A DNA stretch of 64,000 nucleotides from JAEUJM01 sp044221555 (GTDB lineage Bacteria > Actinomycetota > Acidimicrobiia > Acidimicrobiales > DATDAH01): the NCBI GenBank assembly GCA_044221555.1, contig JBGAOY010000006.1, positions 62,001-126,000 on the forward strand. The letters are read 5' to 3'. Each line of letters begins with the position of its first letter. Position 1 is the first letter of the stretch. The notes under the pieces are model-generated. The model was given only the letters and a program-made list of their open reading frames with translations. It ran no database searches and was not told where the DNA came from. The position numbers and the translations under genes are program-made. Shown here piece after piece: positions 43,060-54,137 of the stretch.

Positions 43060-43800
43060 ATGGCCAAGGACGGGCACCGGACACGTCGCACCACCGCGAT
43101 CGCGGCGGTGCTGCTCACGTCGGCACTGCTGGCCACACTGGGCGCCGGCCCCGCGGCCGCTCGTCGCGGGGCGGCGCCTGAGACCATCCCGACCCCCCGG
43201 GCCGACTGGCGGTTCGAGGGCACGCTGGCCAGCTCGATCGCCGGTGCCCCGAACCTGAGGAACATCAACGCCAACGGGTCGAACTTCTTCGTCGGGGACG
43301 GCCCACCCCTGTTCGGGACGCTGGCGTTCCCCGAAGGCAACGGCCTCCGCCTCGACAACGTGTCGTCGGTGGTCCCCCGCGACAACTACACGGTCGCCAT
43401 GACCATCGGCCTCGATGACGTCGCTCCCTTCACCCGGCTCCTCAACTTCAAGCCCAACACGGCCGCCAACGCCGACACGGGCCTGTACGTGCAGGACGCG
43501 GACATCACGTTCTTCGGCCTGGCCGGCGCCCAGCCCGACAACGACCTGTTGCAGGCACAGGGCGTGGCGGCCACGGTCGTGCTCACCCGGTCGTCCAGCG
43601 GCCGCGTCAAGGGCTACGTGAACGGGGCGCTCCAGTTCAACGTCCTGGACACGACCGGGCTCGCCAAGATCAGCACCGAGAACGTGCTCCGCTTCTTCCG
43701 CGACAACGCCAACCGCGAGGAGGGCGCCGGCTACGTGGCCCGCATCCGCCTGTGGAACACCCCCCTCACGGGCGCCCAGGTCGCCACCCTCCCGGTCTGA
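43060..43800 (+). CDS. Secreted LamG/concanavalin-like protein
   Basis: The product has 246 residues. A signal peptide (basic HRTRRTT, then AIAAVLLTSALLATLGAGPA) ends near AAARRG. The mature part looks like one LamG/concanavalin-A jelly-roll: ADWRFEGTLASSIAG, NYTVAMTIGLDD, VVLTRSSSGRVKGYVNGALQ and YVARIRLWNTPLTGAQVA. Such domains bind glycans or protein surfaces. AAGGGG precedes the ATG. It is probably monocistronic, with 209 bp upstream showing nothing else. Confidence 0.8.
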   Translation: MAKDGHRTRRTTAIAAVLLTSALLATLGAGPAAARRGAAPETIPTPRADWRFEGTLASSIAGAPNLRNINANGSNFFVGDGPPLFGTLAFPEGNGLRLDNVSSVVPRDNYTVAMTIGLDDVAPFTRLLNFKPNTAANADTGLYVQDADITFFGLAGAQPDNDLLQAQGVAATVVLTRSSSGRVKGYVNGALQFNVLDTTGLAKISTENVLRFFRDNANREEGAGYVARIRLWNTPLTGAQVATLPV

Positions 43801-43935
43801 TCGCCAGGCGTCGCCGGCGTCGGGATCGCAGGGCGAGAACCGGGCCGGGGCCAGGTCCGTCGGAGGCCGACGCCGGCGCCGTTCACCGTGCGAGCGCGCT
43901 CCCGCTCGCCTCAGCCTCAGTCACCGGCGCTGCGG

Positions 43936-45684
43936 TCAGCCCTGGTATCGGTTGGTGATGGGCAGGCGGCGGTCCTTGCCGAAGGCCTTGCGGGTGACCC
44001 GGGGGCCGGGGGGTGACTGGCGCCGCTTGTACTCGGCCTTGTCCACCAGGCGGGACACCCGGGCCACGAGGGCGGCGTCGAAGCCGTCGGCCACCAGCTG
44101 GGCCGCGGTGCGGTCCTTCTCGACGTACTCCTCGAGGATGGGCACCAGCACCTCGTAGGGCGGCAGGCTCTGGTCGTCCCGCTGGTCGGGTCGCAACTCG
44201 GCCGACGGTGGCTTCGTGAGCACGTGCTCGGGGATCACCGGGCCCGGTGCGCCGGCCTCCCGGGCGCGCTCGTTCCGGTAGCGGCACAGGTCGTACACCA
44301 GGAGCTTGGGCACGTCCTTGATCACCGAGTAGCCGCCGACGGTGTCGCCGTAGAGGGTGGCGTAGCCCACGGCGGCCTCGCTCTTGTTGCTGGTCGAGAG
44401 CACCAGCCACCCGAACTTGTTCGACAGCGCCATGAGCACGGTGCCGCGGATGCGCGACTGCAGGTTCTCCTCGGTGAGGTCGGGCGCGCGGCCGGCGAAC
44501 GAGTCGGCGAGCATCGCCTCGAAGCCGGCATGGGCCGCCTCGATGGGGATGGTGCGGTGCTCGATGCCGAGCGCGAGGGCGAGCGCTTCGGCGTCGGTGA
44601 CCGAGTGCCCGCTGGAGAACCGTGAGGGCATCAGCACGCCGTGGACGCGCTCGGGGCCCAGCGCGTCGGCGGCGATGGCGGCCACGATCGACGAGTCGAT
44701 GCCGCCCGACAGCCCGATCACCACCTCGGAGAAGCCGTTCTTCTCGACGTAGTCGCGGGTGCCGAGCACGAGGGCCTCGTACACCTCGGCCTCCGCACCC
44801 AGGACGGGCGCCGGCTCCGGGCGCCGCGACGGCCTGACGGGAGCAGTAGCAGCGGTGACCGCGACGGTCGACAACGGCTCGGTGCCCGTGCGCGGCGCGA
44901 GGTCGAGGTCGACCACCCGCAGCTCCTCGACGAACTGCGGTGCACGGGTCACGAGCCCACCGACGCCGTCGAACACGAGTGAGCCGCCGTCGAACACGAG
45001 CTCGTCCTGGCCACCCACCTGGTTCACGTAGACGATCGGGCAGTCGGCGCTGGCCGCCCGACCCGAGAGCATCTTCTCCCGCTCGGCCAGCCGCCCCTGG
45101 TAGTAGGGCGAGCCGTTGAGGTTGGCGATCAGCTGGGCGCCGCCGGCGGCCAGGCGGGGGATGGGGCCGCTGGCACTCCACGCGTCCTCGCAGATGGTGA
45201 CGCCGACCTTCGCTCCCCCGACCTCGTAGAGCAGCAACGTGTCGGTGCCGGGGGCGAAGTAGCGCTCCTCGTCGAACACCGCGTAGTTGGGCAGCAGACG
45301 CTTGCGGTAGACGCCGGCGATCGAGCCGGCGGCACACACGGCGGCGGCGTTGTAGAGGGCCCGCTCCCCCGGCTCGTCGGGCCGGGCATCACCCTCGACG
45401 CTGTCGACGAAGCCCACCAGCGCCACGCAGTCGCCCGTAGCCGCGGCGACACGGGAGAGCGCCGCTCGGTTGTCGGCCACGAAGCCGGGCTTCAACAGCA
45501 GGTCCTCAGGCGGGTAGCCGGTGATCACCAGCTCGCCGAACACGGCCAGCCCGCACCCCTCGGCCTCGGCCCGCGCCAGCATCGCCAGCACCTTGTCGGC
45601 GTTCCCCTCGAGGTCGCCGACCACCGGGTTCAGCTGGCACATCGCCACCCGCAACGTCGTGGCGGCGGCAGCAGGACTCGTCAC
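43936..45684 (-). CDS. nadE: Glutamine-dependent NAD+ synthase
   Basis: This 582-residue two-domain enzyme makes NAD+ from deamido-NAD+, ATP and glutamine. The N-terminal nitrilase-type glutaminase has its catalytic triad at Glu51 (VFGELVITGYPPEDL), Lys128 (VYRKRLLPNY) and Cys165 (VTICEDAW). The C-terminal synthetase has the ATP-pyrophosphatase loop GLSGGIDSSIVAAIAADALG. Further conserved parts are LSTSNKSEAAVGYATLYGD and KPPSAELRPDQRDDQSLPPY. The start is GTG 45684. It is divergent from glnE, with a large inverted repeat between them; both products depend on glutamine status. Confidence 0.95.
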   Translation of the reverse strand: MTSPAAAATTLRVAMCQLNPVVGDLEGNADKVLAMLARAEAEGCGLAVFGELVITGYPPEDLLLKPGFVADNRAALSRVAAATGDCVALVGFVDSVEGDARPDEPGERALYNAAAVCAAGSIAGVYRKRLLPNYAVFDEERYFAPGTDTLLLYEVGGAKVGVTICEDAWSASGPIPRLAAGGAQLIANLNGSPYYQGRLAEREKMLSGRAASADCPIVYVNQVGGQDELVFDGGSLVFDGVGGLVTRAPQFVEELRVVDLDLAPRTGTEPLSTVAVTAATAPVRPSRRPEPAPVLGAEAEVYEALVLGTRDYVEKNGFSEVVIGLSGGIDSSIVAAIAADALGPERVHGVLMPSRFSSGHSVTDAEALALALGIEHRTIPIEAAHAGFEAMLADSFAGRAPDLTEENLQSRIRGTVLMALSNKFGWLVLSTSNKSEAAVGYATLYGDTVGGYSVIKDVPKLLVYDLCRYRNERAREAGAPGPVIPEHVLTKPPSAELRPDQRDDQSLPPYEVLVPILEEYVEKDRTAAQLVADGFDAALVARVSRLVDKAEYKRRQSPPGPRVTRKAFGKDRRLPITNRYQG

Positions 45685-45723
45685 CGCGCCAGCCTACGGC
45701 CGCGCCTCGCCCGCGCTTTCCGG

Positions 45724-45771
45724 AACTGGCGCCTGATCCGGTGGTCGGAGCAACAGGATCGGGCGCCAGTT
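45724..45771. promoter_or_regulatory. Long inverted repeat between nadE and glnE
   Basis: Two 16-base arms (45724-45739 and 45756-45771; left arm AACTGGCGCCTGATCC) pair with a single T-G wobble around a 16-base loop. Lying between two divergent starts, it is not an ordinary terminator. It may be a binding site for a glutamine- or NAD-responsive regulator, or form a leader structure in the nadE transcript. Confidence 0.55.
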
Positions 45772-45815
45772 CGAGGGGGCGGGCCGGTGCGACGGGAGCG
45801 AGGCAGACTCGCGTC

Positions 45816-48521
45816 ATGCGCGAGGGGGTGTTCGACGAGGCGGTCTTCGACAAGGGGGTGTTCGACGAGGCCGTGGAAGCCAGCCCCGTGCCCGACCTGG
45901 CCCGCCCGGGCCTGGTTCGCACCCTCGAGGCGCAGCCCGACGCCGCCGACCGCCTTGCCGCCGACCCGTCCCTCCTCGAGGCCGTGCTGGCGATCACCTC
46001 GGCCAGCCGGTCGCTCACCCGCCTGCTCGAGACCGACCCGTCGGCCCTCGACGTGTTGGCCCACCTCGACCGGCGCGTCCCCATCGCGGCCGACCGCCCC
46101 GAGGCGCTCGTCGCCAGCAAGCAGCTCGAGTACCTGCGCATCGCGGCGCGCGACCTCACCGGCCGGGACGGGCTCGAGGCCACGGGGGCGGCGCTGGCCG
46201 CACTGGGCCGCGCGGTCCTCGACGGCGCCGCCGCGCTGGCCGAGGCCGATCACCTCGCGGTCATCGGCATGGGGAAGTTGGGCGGCGACGAGTTGAACTA
46301 CGCGAGCGACATCGACGTGATGTTCGTGGGCGAGGGGGAGCCCACCGCGATGGTTCGCTCGGCTCGCGCGGTGCTCGAGAACGCCCGCCGGTGCTTCCGG
46401 GTCGACGCCAACCTGCGCCCGGAGGGCCGCGACGGGCCGCTGGCCCGCACCGTGGCCTCGTACGAGGCCTACTGGGACAAGTGGGCCCAGCCGTGGGAGT
46501 TCCAGGCCCTGCTGAAGGCCCGGCCGGTCGCCGGTCGCCCCGACCTCGGCGCCCACTACCACGCCGCCGCCACCGAGCGGCTGTGGACCCGCCACTTCAG
46601 CGCCGACGACCTGCGCTCGGTGCGGGCCATGAAGGAGCGGGCCGAGAGCGAGATCGCCCGGAAGGGCCTGGCCGAGCGCGAGGTCAAGCGCGGGCGCGGC
46701 GGCATCCGCGACATCGAGTTCTCGGTCCAGCTGCTGCAGCTGGTCCACGGCCGGCTCGACCCCGAGCTCCGGTCCCCGACCACGCTGGTGGCCCTGGCCG
46801 AGATGGCCGACGCCGGCTACGTCGACCGGGACGACGCCGACGGGTTCGCCTCCGCCTACACGTTCCTCCGCCGCGTCGAGCACCGCCTGCAGATGGTGGA
46901 CGAGCAACAGGTGCACGCCGTCCCCACCGACCGGGACGAGCGCAGCCGGCTGGCCCGGAACCTGGGCTATCGCAGCACGCCCACCGACAGCGACGTCGAC
47001 CAGCTCGACCGCGACCTCGCCGCCCACCAGAGCACCGCCAGGGCGATCCACGAGCGGGTGTACTTCCGTCCCCTGCTCGAGGCCTTCGCCACCGCGGAGG
47101 GCGCGCTGGCCCCCGAGGCCGTCGAGGTGCGCCTGGCGGCGTTCGGCTTCACCGACGCCGAGCGCACCCGCCAGGCGGTCGGCGAGCTGACGAGGGGGCT
47201 CACCCGCTCGTCACGGCTGATGCAGCAGGTCCTGCCGCTGCTGCTCGACTGGCTGTCGGCGTCACCCGACCCGGACCTCGGCCTGCTCGGCCTGCGCACC
47301 CTGGCATCGGATGCGGCCCGCACCGGACGCCTGGCTGCGACCTTCCGGGAGTCGCCCGAGGTGGCGCGCCATCTCTGCCGTGTGCTCGGCACCAGCCCGC
47401 TCCTCGGCGAGATCCTCGGCCGCGAGCCCGACCTGGTCCCCCGTCTCGCCGCGGCCGACGCGCTGCGCACCCGCCCCCGCGACGAACTGGTCACGAGCGC
47501 GGGCAAGGCGCTCGAGTGGCGCGACGGCGCCTCCGACCGCCAGCAGGCGCTCCGCCGCTGGCGGCGCCGTCACCTGCTCGGCGTGGCCGCCCGCGACGTG
47601 ATGGACATCGACGACGTGCGTACCGTCGGCCGCGATCTCACCGCCATCGCCGAGGCCACCATCCAGGCGGCGCTGACCGCGCTCGGACCGAAGATCCCGT
47701 TCGCGGTCATGGCCCTCGGCCGCTTCGGCGGCGGCGAGCTCTCCTACGCCAGCGACCTGGACGTGGCCTACGTGTTCGACGGGTCGAGCACCACCGCCAT
47801 CGAGGAGGCCGAGCGCCTCTCCACCCGGCTGATGAAGTTCCTGCGGGGCGACACCCCCGCCGCGCGCATCTACGACGTGGACGCCGACCTGCGCCCCGAG
47901 GGCCGCCAGGGACCCCTCGCCAGGAGCCTCAACGGGTACACCGCGTACTTCGAGCGCTGGCTCCAGACGTGGGAGCGCCAGGCGTGGACCCGGGCCCGAT
48001 TCGTGGCCGGCGACGCCGGCCTGGGCCGCACCTTGACCAAGCTGATCGACCCGTTCGTGTGGGACGACGGCGTCGACGCCGACGCCATCCGCGAGATCCG
48101 CCGCATGAAGGCCCGGGTCGAACAGGAGCGCATCCCGGTGGGCGAGGACCCGGCCTTCCACCTGAAGCTCGGCCGGGGATCGCTCTCCGACGTGGAATGG
48201 ACGGCGCAGCTCCTGCAGCTCCAGCACGGTCTGCACTCGCCCGGGACCATGGCCGCGCTCGACCGGCTCCAGGACCACGGCGCACTCGGCGCCGACGACG
48301 CCGACGTGTTGCGCGAGGCGTACACCTTCTGCGAGCGCACCCGGAACCGATGGTCGCTGGTGCACGGTGGCCCCGCCGACGCCCTCCCCCAGCAGGCGGA
48401 CCGGCTGGCGGTGCTGGCCCGCTCGCTCGGCACCACGGGCGCCGACCTCCGCAACGAGTACCGCCGGGTCACCCGCAAGAGCCGGGTGGTGGTGGAACGC
48501 CTCTTCTACGGGCGCACGTGA
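45816..48521 (+). CDS. glnE: Glutamine synthetase adenylyltransferase/adenylyl-removing enzyme
   Basis: This 901-residue bifunctional enzyme adenylylates or de-adenylylates type I glutamine synthetase according to nitrogen status. The N-terminal removase nucleotidyltransferase has GMGKLGGDELNYASDID near residues 151-167. The C-terminal transferase has ALGRFGGGELSYASDLDV near 633-650. Each is followed by a helical domain (IRDIEFSVQLLQL; LSDVEWTAQLLQLQ). The first 16 residues contain a short repeat (GVFDEAVFDKGVFDEAVE), which looks like a recent local duplication. CAGACT lies 6 nt before the ATG, a possible leaderless start. Its usual target is GSI, whereas the glutamine synthetase in this window is type III. 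Confidence 0.94.
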   Translation: MREGVFDEAVFDKGVFDEAVEASPVPDLARPGLVRTLEAQPDAADRLAADPSLLEAVLAITSASRSLTRLLETDPSALDVLAHLDRRVPIAADRPEALVASKQLEYLRIAARDLTGRDGLEATGAALAALGRAVLDGAAALAEADHLAVIGMGKLGGDELNYASDIDVMFVGEGEPTAMVRSARAVLENARRCFRVDANLRPEGRDGPLARTVASYEAYWDKWAQPWEFQALLKARPVAGRPDLGAHYHAAATERLWTRHFSADDLRSVRAMKERAESEIARKGLAEREVKRGRGGIRDIEFSVQLLQLVHGRLDPELRSPTTLVALAEMADAGYVDRDDADGFASAYTFLRRVEHRLQMVDEQQVHAVPTDRDERSRLARNLGYRSTPTDSDVDQLDRDLAAHQSTARAIHERVYFRPLLEAFATAEGALAPEAVEVRLAAFGFTDAERTRQAVGELTRGLTRSSRLMQQVLPLLLDWLSASPDPDLGLLGLRTLASDAARTGRLAATFRESPEVARHLCRVLGTSPLLGEILGREPDLVPRLAAADALRTRPRDELVTSAGKALEWRDGASDRQQALRRWRRRHLLGVAARDVMDIDDVRTVGRDLTAIAEATIQAALTALGPKIPFAVMALGRFGGGELSYASDLDVAYVFDGSSTTAIEEAERLSTRLMKFLRGDTPAARIYDVDADLRPEGRQGPLARSLNGYTAYFERWLQTWERQAWTRARFVAGDAGLGRTLTKLIDPFVWDDGVDADAIREIRRMKARVEQERIPVGEDPAFHLKLGRGSLSDVEWTAQLLQLQHGLHSPGTMAALDRLQDHGALGADDADVLREAYTFCERTRNRWSLVHGGPADALPQQADRLAVLARSLGTTGADLRNEYRRVTRKSRVVVERLFYGRT

Positions 48522-48673
48522 CCTCGACCGCCGACGGTACGAACCGGAGCGGTGTCCGTCGACGCATTCGCGGTCGGGGACCGTCGCCCATTTCTTCGGA
48601 ATCGAGTGGTTCGGGGGCAATCCCATACCGCTTCTCTTCACACTGCGGCGGGGACCGCCGATAGTTGACGACG

Positions 48674-50122
48674 ATGTTGCAGGCGCAAGCGCTTTCCCGC
48701 CTCCTCGCTGACGCACCCGATCTCGTCGCGTGCGCGCGACGATGCTGCGACGCGCTCGTCGAGCACGGCTACCCGCTCCCGAGCCTCTACATGCGCCGCT
48801 CGGGACGGCTGCGCCGGTTCGCGTCGAACGGCTACTGGCAGGTGCTCGACGGCTTCCCCGAGGAGAGCGGGGTCATCGCCGCCACGGTGCGGACCGGACG
48901 GGCCCACCTGATCGAGGTCGAGTCGTGTGCCGAGTACCTGCGCGCGGCGCCTGCGGTCGTGGCCGAGGCCTGCATGCCGATCCATCTGGGCGGCGAGGTC
49001 GCCGGCGCACTCAACGTCGAGTCGACCGAGCCGCTCCCGGCGGGGGTGCTCGACGACCTCGAACTGGTGACCGCCTGCTTCGCGGCGCGGGCCGAGCAAC
49101 TGGGCGGGATGGCCGTGCCCACGGGATGGGTGCTGCTGGCCGACAACGCCGCCCGGCTGGCCCGCACCGACGGCAAGGCCGCTGCCATCGCCACCGCCAT
49201 CGAGGTGGCCACCCAGCTCTCGGGCTCCCCGTCGGGCCTCGTGGCGCTGCGCCAACCGGAGGGGCTCGTCGTCGAGGATGCCGTCGGCCCGCTCGCCGGC
49301 GCCCTCGGCCATCTGGGCCGTGGCAGCCTGGCCGAGATCGGCGCGTGGGTGAACGGGCCCCTCTCGTGCTACACGGTCGGTGAGCCCGACGGCCACGGGT
49401 TCACGGGCGACGACTCGCTGCGGGTGGCCGGCATCCACTCGCTGATCGTGGTGGCGCTGGCCGCCAGCGACGAGCGCCTCGGATTCCTGCTGGTTGCCGA
49501 CGAGCGCCCCACGCTGCCCGAGCCCGAGCTGGTCGAGCAGCTCGAGCTGCTGGCCACCCTGACCGCAGGCGCACTCGTGCGGGCGCGGTACATGGCCGAG
49601 CTCCTGACCCTCAGCCGCTGCGACCCGCTCACCGGCCTGGGCCATCAGCGGGCCTTCCAGGACCGGCTCGACCAGTTGATCACCGGTGGCTTCGCGGGCA
49701 CTGCGCTGCTCTCCATCGATGTCGATCACTTCAAGTCCGTGAACGACCGCGGGGGCCACCAGGCCGGCGATCGCCTGCTGCAACGCCTCGCCGTGGCCAT
49801 GGCCGAGGAGCTGCGCTCGGGCGACGACCTGTTCCGGGTCGGGGGCGACGAGTTCGCGGCGGTCCTGCACGGCATCGGCGATCCCGTCCAGGCCCTCGAG
49901 ATCGCGGGCCGCGTCCGGGCCGGAGCCGCGCGGGTCGGCACCAGCGTCTCGATCGGCATCGCCATGGCCGGGGGTGACGACCCCGACAGCGACGAGCTGT
50001 TCCGGCGCGCCGACGAGGCCCTCTACCGGGCCAAGCGCGCCGGCCGCGACGTGGCCGTCGTGTGGGAGCCCCCCATCGACGTTGCCGACCGGCGCGCCGG
50101 CGCCCCCCTGATACGCGGCTGA
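48674..50122 (+). CDS. GAF-domain diguanylate cyclase
   Basis: This 482-residue protein has two GAF-like sensory regions (about residues 10-150 and 160-310). A C-terminal GGDEF domain follows: DPLTGLGHQRAFQDRL, LLSIDVDHFKSVND, and the intact active site FRVGGDEFAAVL. It should make cyclic di-GMP. An upstream RxxD inhibitory site is not obvious. ATG 48674 is preferred; GATAGT 8 nt upstream could be its -10. The in-frame TTG 48665 overlaps that box. A C-terminal ADRRAGAP tail is probably disordered. Confidence 0.9.
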   Translation: MLQAQALSRLLADAPDLVACARRCCDALVEHGYPLPSLYMRRSGRLRRFASNGYWQVLDGFPEESGVIAATVRTGRAHLIEVESCAEYLRAAPAVVAEACMPIHLGGEVAGALNVESTEPLPAGVLDDLELVTACFAARAEQLGGMAVPTGWVLLADNAARLARTDGKAAAIATAIEVATQLSGSPSGLVALRQPEGLVVEDAVGPLAGALGHLGRGSLAEIGAWVNGPLSCYTVGEPDGHGFTGDDSLRVAGIHSLIVVALAASDERLGFLLVADERPTLPEPELVEQLELLATLTAGALVRARYMAELLTLSRCDPLTGLGHQRAFQDRLDQLITGGFAGTALLSIDVDHFKSVNDRGGHQAGDRLLQRLAVAMAEELRSGDDLFRVGGDEFAAVLHGIGDPVQALEIAGRVRAGAARVGTSVSIGIAMAGGDDPDSDELFRRADEALYRAKRAGRDVAVVWEPPIDVADRRAGAPLIRG

Positions 50123-50190
50123 TCCACCCCAGGGGCCGGTCCGGGAACAGGCGGGGTTCTCGTCCCGCCCGTCACGGGTAGGGGCCAGGC

Positions 50191-50844
50191 ATGGATGCCA
50201 TCACCCTGCTCAAGGACGACCACAAGACCGTCGAGCGCCTGTTCAAGCGGTACGAGAAGGCGGGCGACAAGGCCTTCGCCGAGAAGCGCAAGGTGGCCCA
50301 GCAGATCTGCACCGAGCTGTCGGTGCACGCCGCCATCGAGGAGCAGCTCTTCTACCCGGTGATCCGTGCCACCGTGGACGACGTCGAGGACCTCACGCTG
50401 GAGAGCCTCGAGGAGCACCACATCGTGAAGTGGGTGCTGTCCGAGCTCGACGACATGGACCCGAAGGACGAGCGGTTCACGGCCAAGATGACCGTGCTCA
50501 TCGAGAACGTCCGCCACCACGTCGAGGAGGAGGAGAGCGACCTCTTCCCGAAGGTGCGTGAGGCCCTCGGCCGCAACGACCTGGCCGAGCTCGGCGAGAC
50601 CATGGAGAAGGCCAAGGCCATCGCCCCGACGCACCCGCACCCGCGTGCGCCGGACACCCCGCCGGCCAACATCGCGGTGGGGGCGGTCGCCGGCGTGACC
50701 GACAAGGTCGGCGACGCCGTCAAGGGCGCCGCCCAGGGTGCCCTGTCGTCCGCGCAGGACGTGATCGGACGGATCCTCGGCAACCGGGCGACGGCTCGAA
50801 CGGGGTCCGGCGGCGCCAAGCGGCCCAGCGCCGCGCGCGTCTGA
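50191..50844 (+). CDS. Hemerythrin HHE-domain protein with C-terminal extension
   Basis: This 217-residue paralogue of the protein at 19649 has ligand pattern LLKDDHKTVERLF, VHAAIEEQLFYP, SLEEHHIVKWVL and NVRHHVEEEESDLFPKV. After about residue 155 a His/Pro linker (PTHPHPRAP) leads to a Gly/Ala-rich tail (VGAVAGVTDKVGDAVKGAA) that could be an amphipathic or membrane-contacting segment. The promoter shows GGTTCT, 15 bp and GGGTA (50155-50180), close to a stress-sigma pattern. TAGGGG lies 6 nt before the ATG. An oxygen or redox role under stress is inferred. Confidence 0.88.
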   Translation: MDAITLLKDDHKTVERLFKRYEKAGDKAFAEKRKVAQQICTELSVHAAIEEQLFYPVIRATVDDVEDLTLESLEEHHIVKWVLSELDDMDPKDERFTAKMTVLIENVRHHVEEEESDLFPKVREALGRNDLAELGETMEKAKAIAPTHPHPRAPDTPPANIAVGAVAGVTDKVGDAVKGAAQGALSSAQDVIGRILGNRATARTGSGGAKRPSAARV

Positions 50845-50980
50845 CACCTGTCCCCCCCAGGTCGGTGGCGCTCTCGCCGCCGGCCCAAGCACCGAGCCCG
50901 CCGGTCACCTACCCCCCGGCGGGCTCGGTCGCGTCTCGGCAGGTAACCCCATCTGCACACCCCCGGGACACCCACCGCTG

Positions 50981-51009
50981 GCCGGATCTCCCGAGGCGGG
51001 AGATCCGGC
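50981..51009. terminator. Perfect 13-bp hairpin between convergent genes
   Basis: GCCGGATCTCCCG, AGG, CGGGAGATCCGGC is a fully paired stem with a 3-nt loop. It sits between the hemerythrin stop and the glutamine synthetase stop and can serve both strands. Confidence 0.75.
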
Positions 51010-51041
51010 ACCAGGCAGCTCACTCCGAGGCTGTACCGCCG

Positions 51042-53222
<2,181 letters not shown>

Positions 53223-53594
53223 GGGGGCTCCTGTCAGGCGGATGAGTGGGGGTGGGGGGGGTCGCCGACGAGAAGCGACCTGGCGACGCTACGCCCCCAA
53301 TGTTTCCGCTGTGTTATCTCCTTCCCCATTCGTGGCCGCCGCACGGGAGCCGGTCCAACCCGCGTTCGCTCGTACTCGAGGCCCTGGCCGTGGGATTCCC
53401 GACCGGCGGCGCCCAGGGGCCAGCGCGGCGGGAACATCTCGGTGACTCCCCGCATCCAAGGCGACGAGATGACTCTGACCCTCGACGTCGAGCGCCGACC
53501 GGCGACGCCCGGGCACCGCGGCCGCCACACCGTCCGCCGTGCGTCCCATGCCACCAGCGGGCATCATCGTGGCCGTGCGGGGCGTCGGAGCGCC
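53223..53594. other. Divergent region between glutamine synthetase and sigma factor
   Basis: No convincing gene is seen. On the minus strand ATAAC-N6-GAAAC (53317-53302) is 80-95 nt ahead of the synthetase start and matches the GlnR half-site gTnAC-n6-GaAAC except at the first base. On the plus strand an ATG at 53469, preceded by AAGGCGACGAG, is a possible earlier start for the sigma factor. Confidence 0.4.
53302..53317 (-). promoter_or_regulatory. Possible GlnR half-box
   Basis: ATAAC, six bases, then GAAAC, on the strand of the glutamine synthetase gene. Known actinobacterial GlnR boxes often have two such pairs; only one is clear here. Nitrogen control of this gene is expected but not shown. 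Confidence 0.4.
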
Positions 53595-54137
53595 ATGACG
53601 GCGGTGGGGAGCCTGAGCGAGGCCGAGCTGATCGACCGCGCCCGCCTCGGCGACGAGCAGGCCTTCGCCGCGCTGGTGGCGCCCTACCGGACGATGGTCA
53701 CCGCCGCGTGCTACCGGATCACCGGCGACAACGGGGACACCGAGGACGCGGTGCAGCAGGCGCTGCTGGCCGCATGGCGCAACCTCGACCGCTTCGCCGG
53801 GCGATCGTCGTTCTCGACCTGGTTCTACCGGATCGCCCACAACGCGGCGCTGGCGATCGTGCGCAAGCGACGGCCCGAGCCCACCGACGCGCCCACCGAG
53901 TGGATGCCCGCGACCGCCCCCGACCCCGCCAGCCGGGTGAGCGACGGGGACAGCGTGCGGCGCGCGCTCGAGAAGCTGCCGCCGGACTTCCGGGCCGCCG
54001 TCGTCATGAGGGACTGCTGCGCCATGACCTACCAGGAGATCGCCGACACCCAGGGCGTCAAGATCGACACCGTGAAGTCACGCATCGCCCGCGGCCGCAA
54101 CGCCCTGCGGGCGCTGCTGGAGCAGCCCGATGCCTGA
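53595..54137 (+). CDS. ECF-type RNA polymerase sigma factor
   Basis: This 180-residue sigma-70 family member has region 2 from YRTMVTAACYRITGDNGDTE through DAVQQALLAAWRNLDRF and FSTWFYRIAHNAALAIVRKR. Region 4 runs from ALEKLPPDFRAAVVMRDCCA to MTYQEIADTQGVKIDTVKSR. Regions 1 and 3 are missing, as in ECF factors. The gene overlaps the next by 8 bp; that next gene encodes an Asp/His-rich protein, not a recognisable anti-sigma factor. The ATG at 53595 is preferred; ATG 53469 would add 42 Arg/His-rich residues. Its regulon is unknown. Confidence 0.9.
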   Translation: MTAVGSLSEAELIDRARLGDEQAFAALVAPYRTMVTAACYRITGDNGDTEDAVQQALLAAWRNLDRFAGRSSFSTWFYRIAHNAALAIVRKRRPEPTDAPTEWMPATAPDPASRVSDGDSVRRALEKLPPDFRAAVVMRDCCAMTYQEIADTQGVKIDTVKSRIARGRNALRALLEQPDA

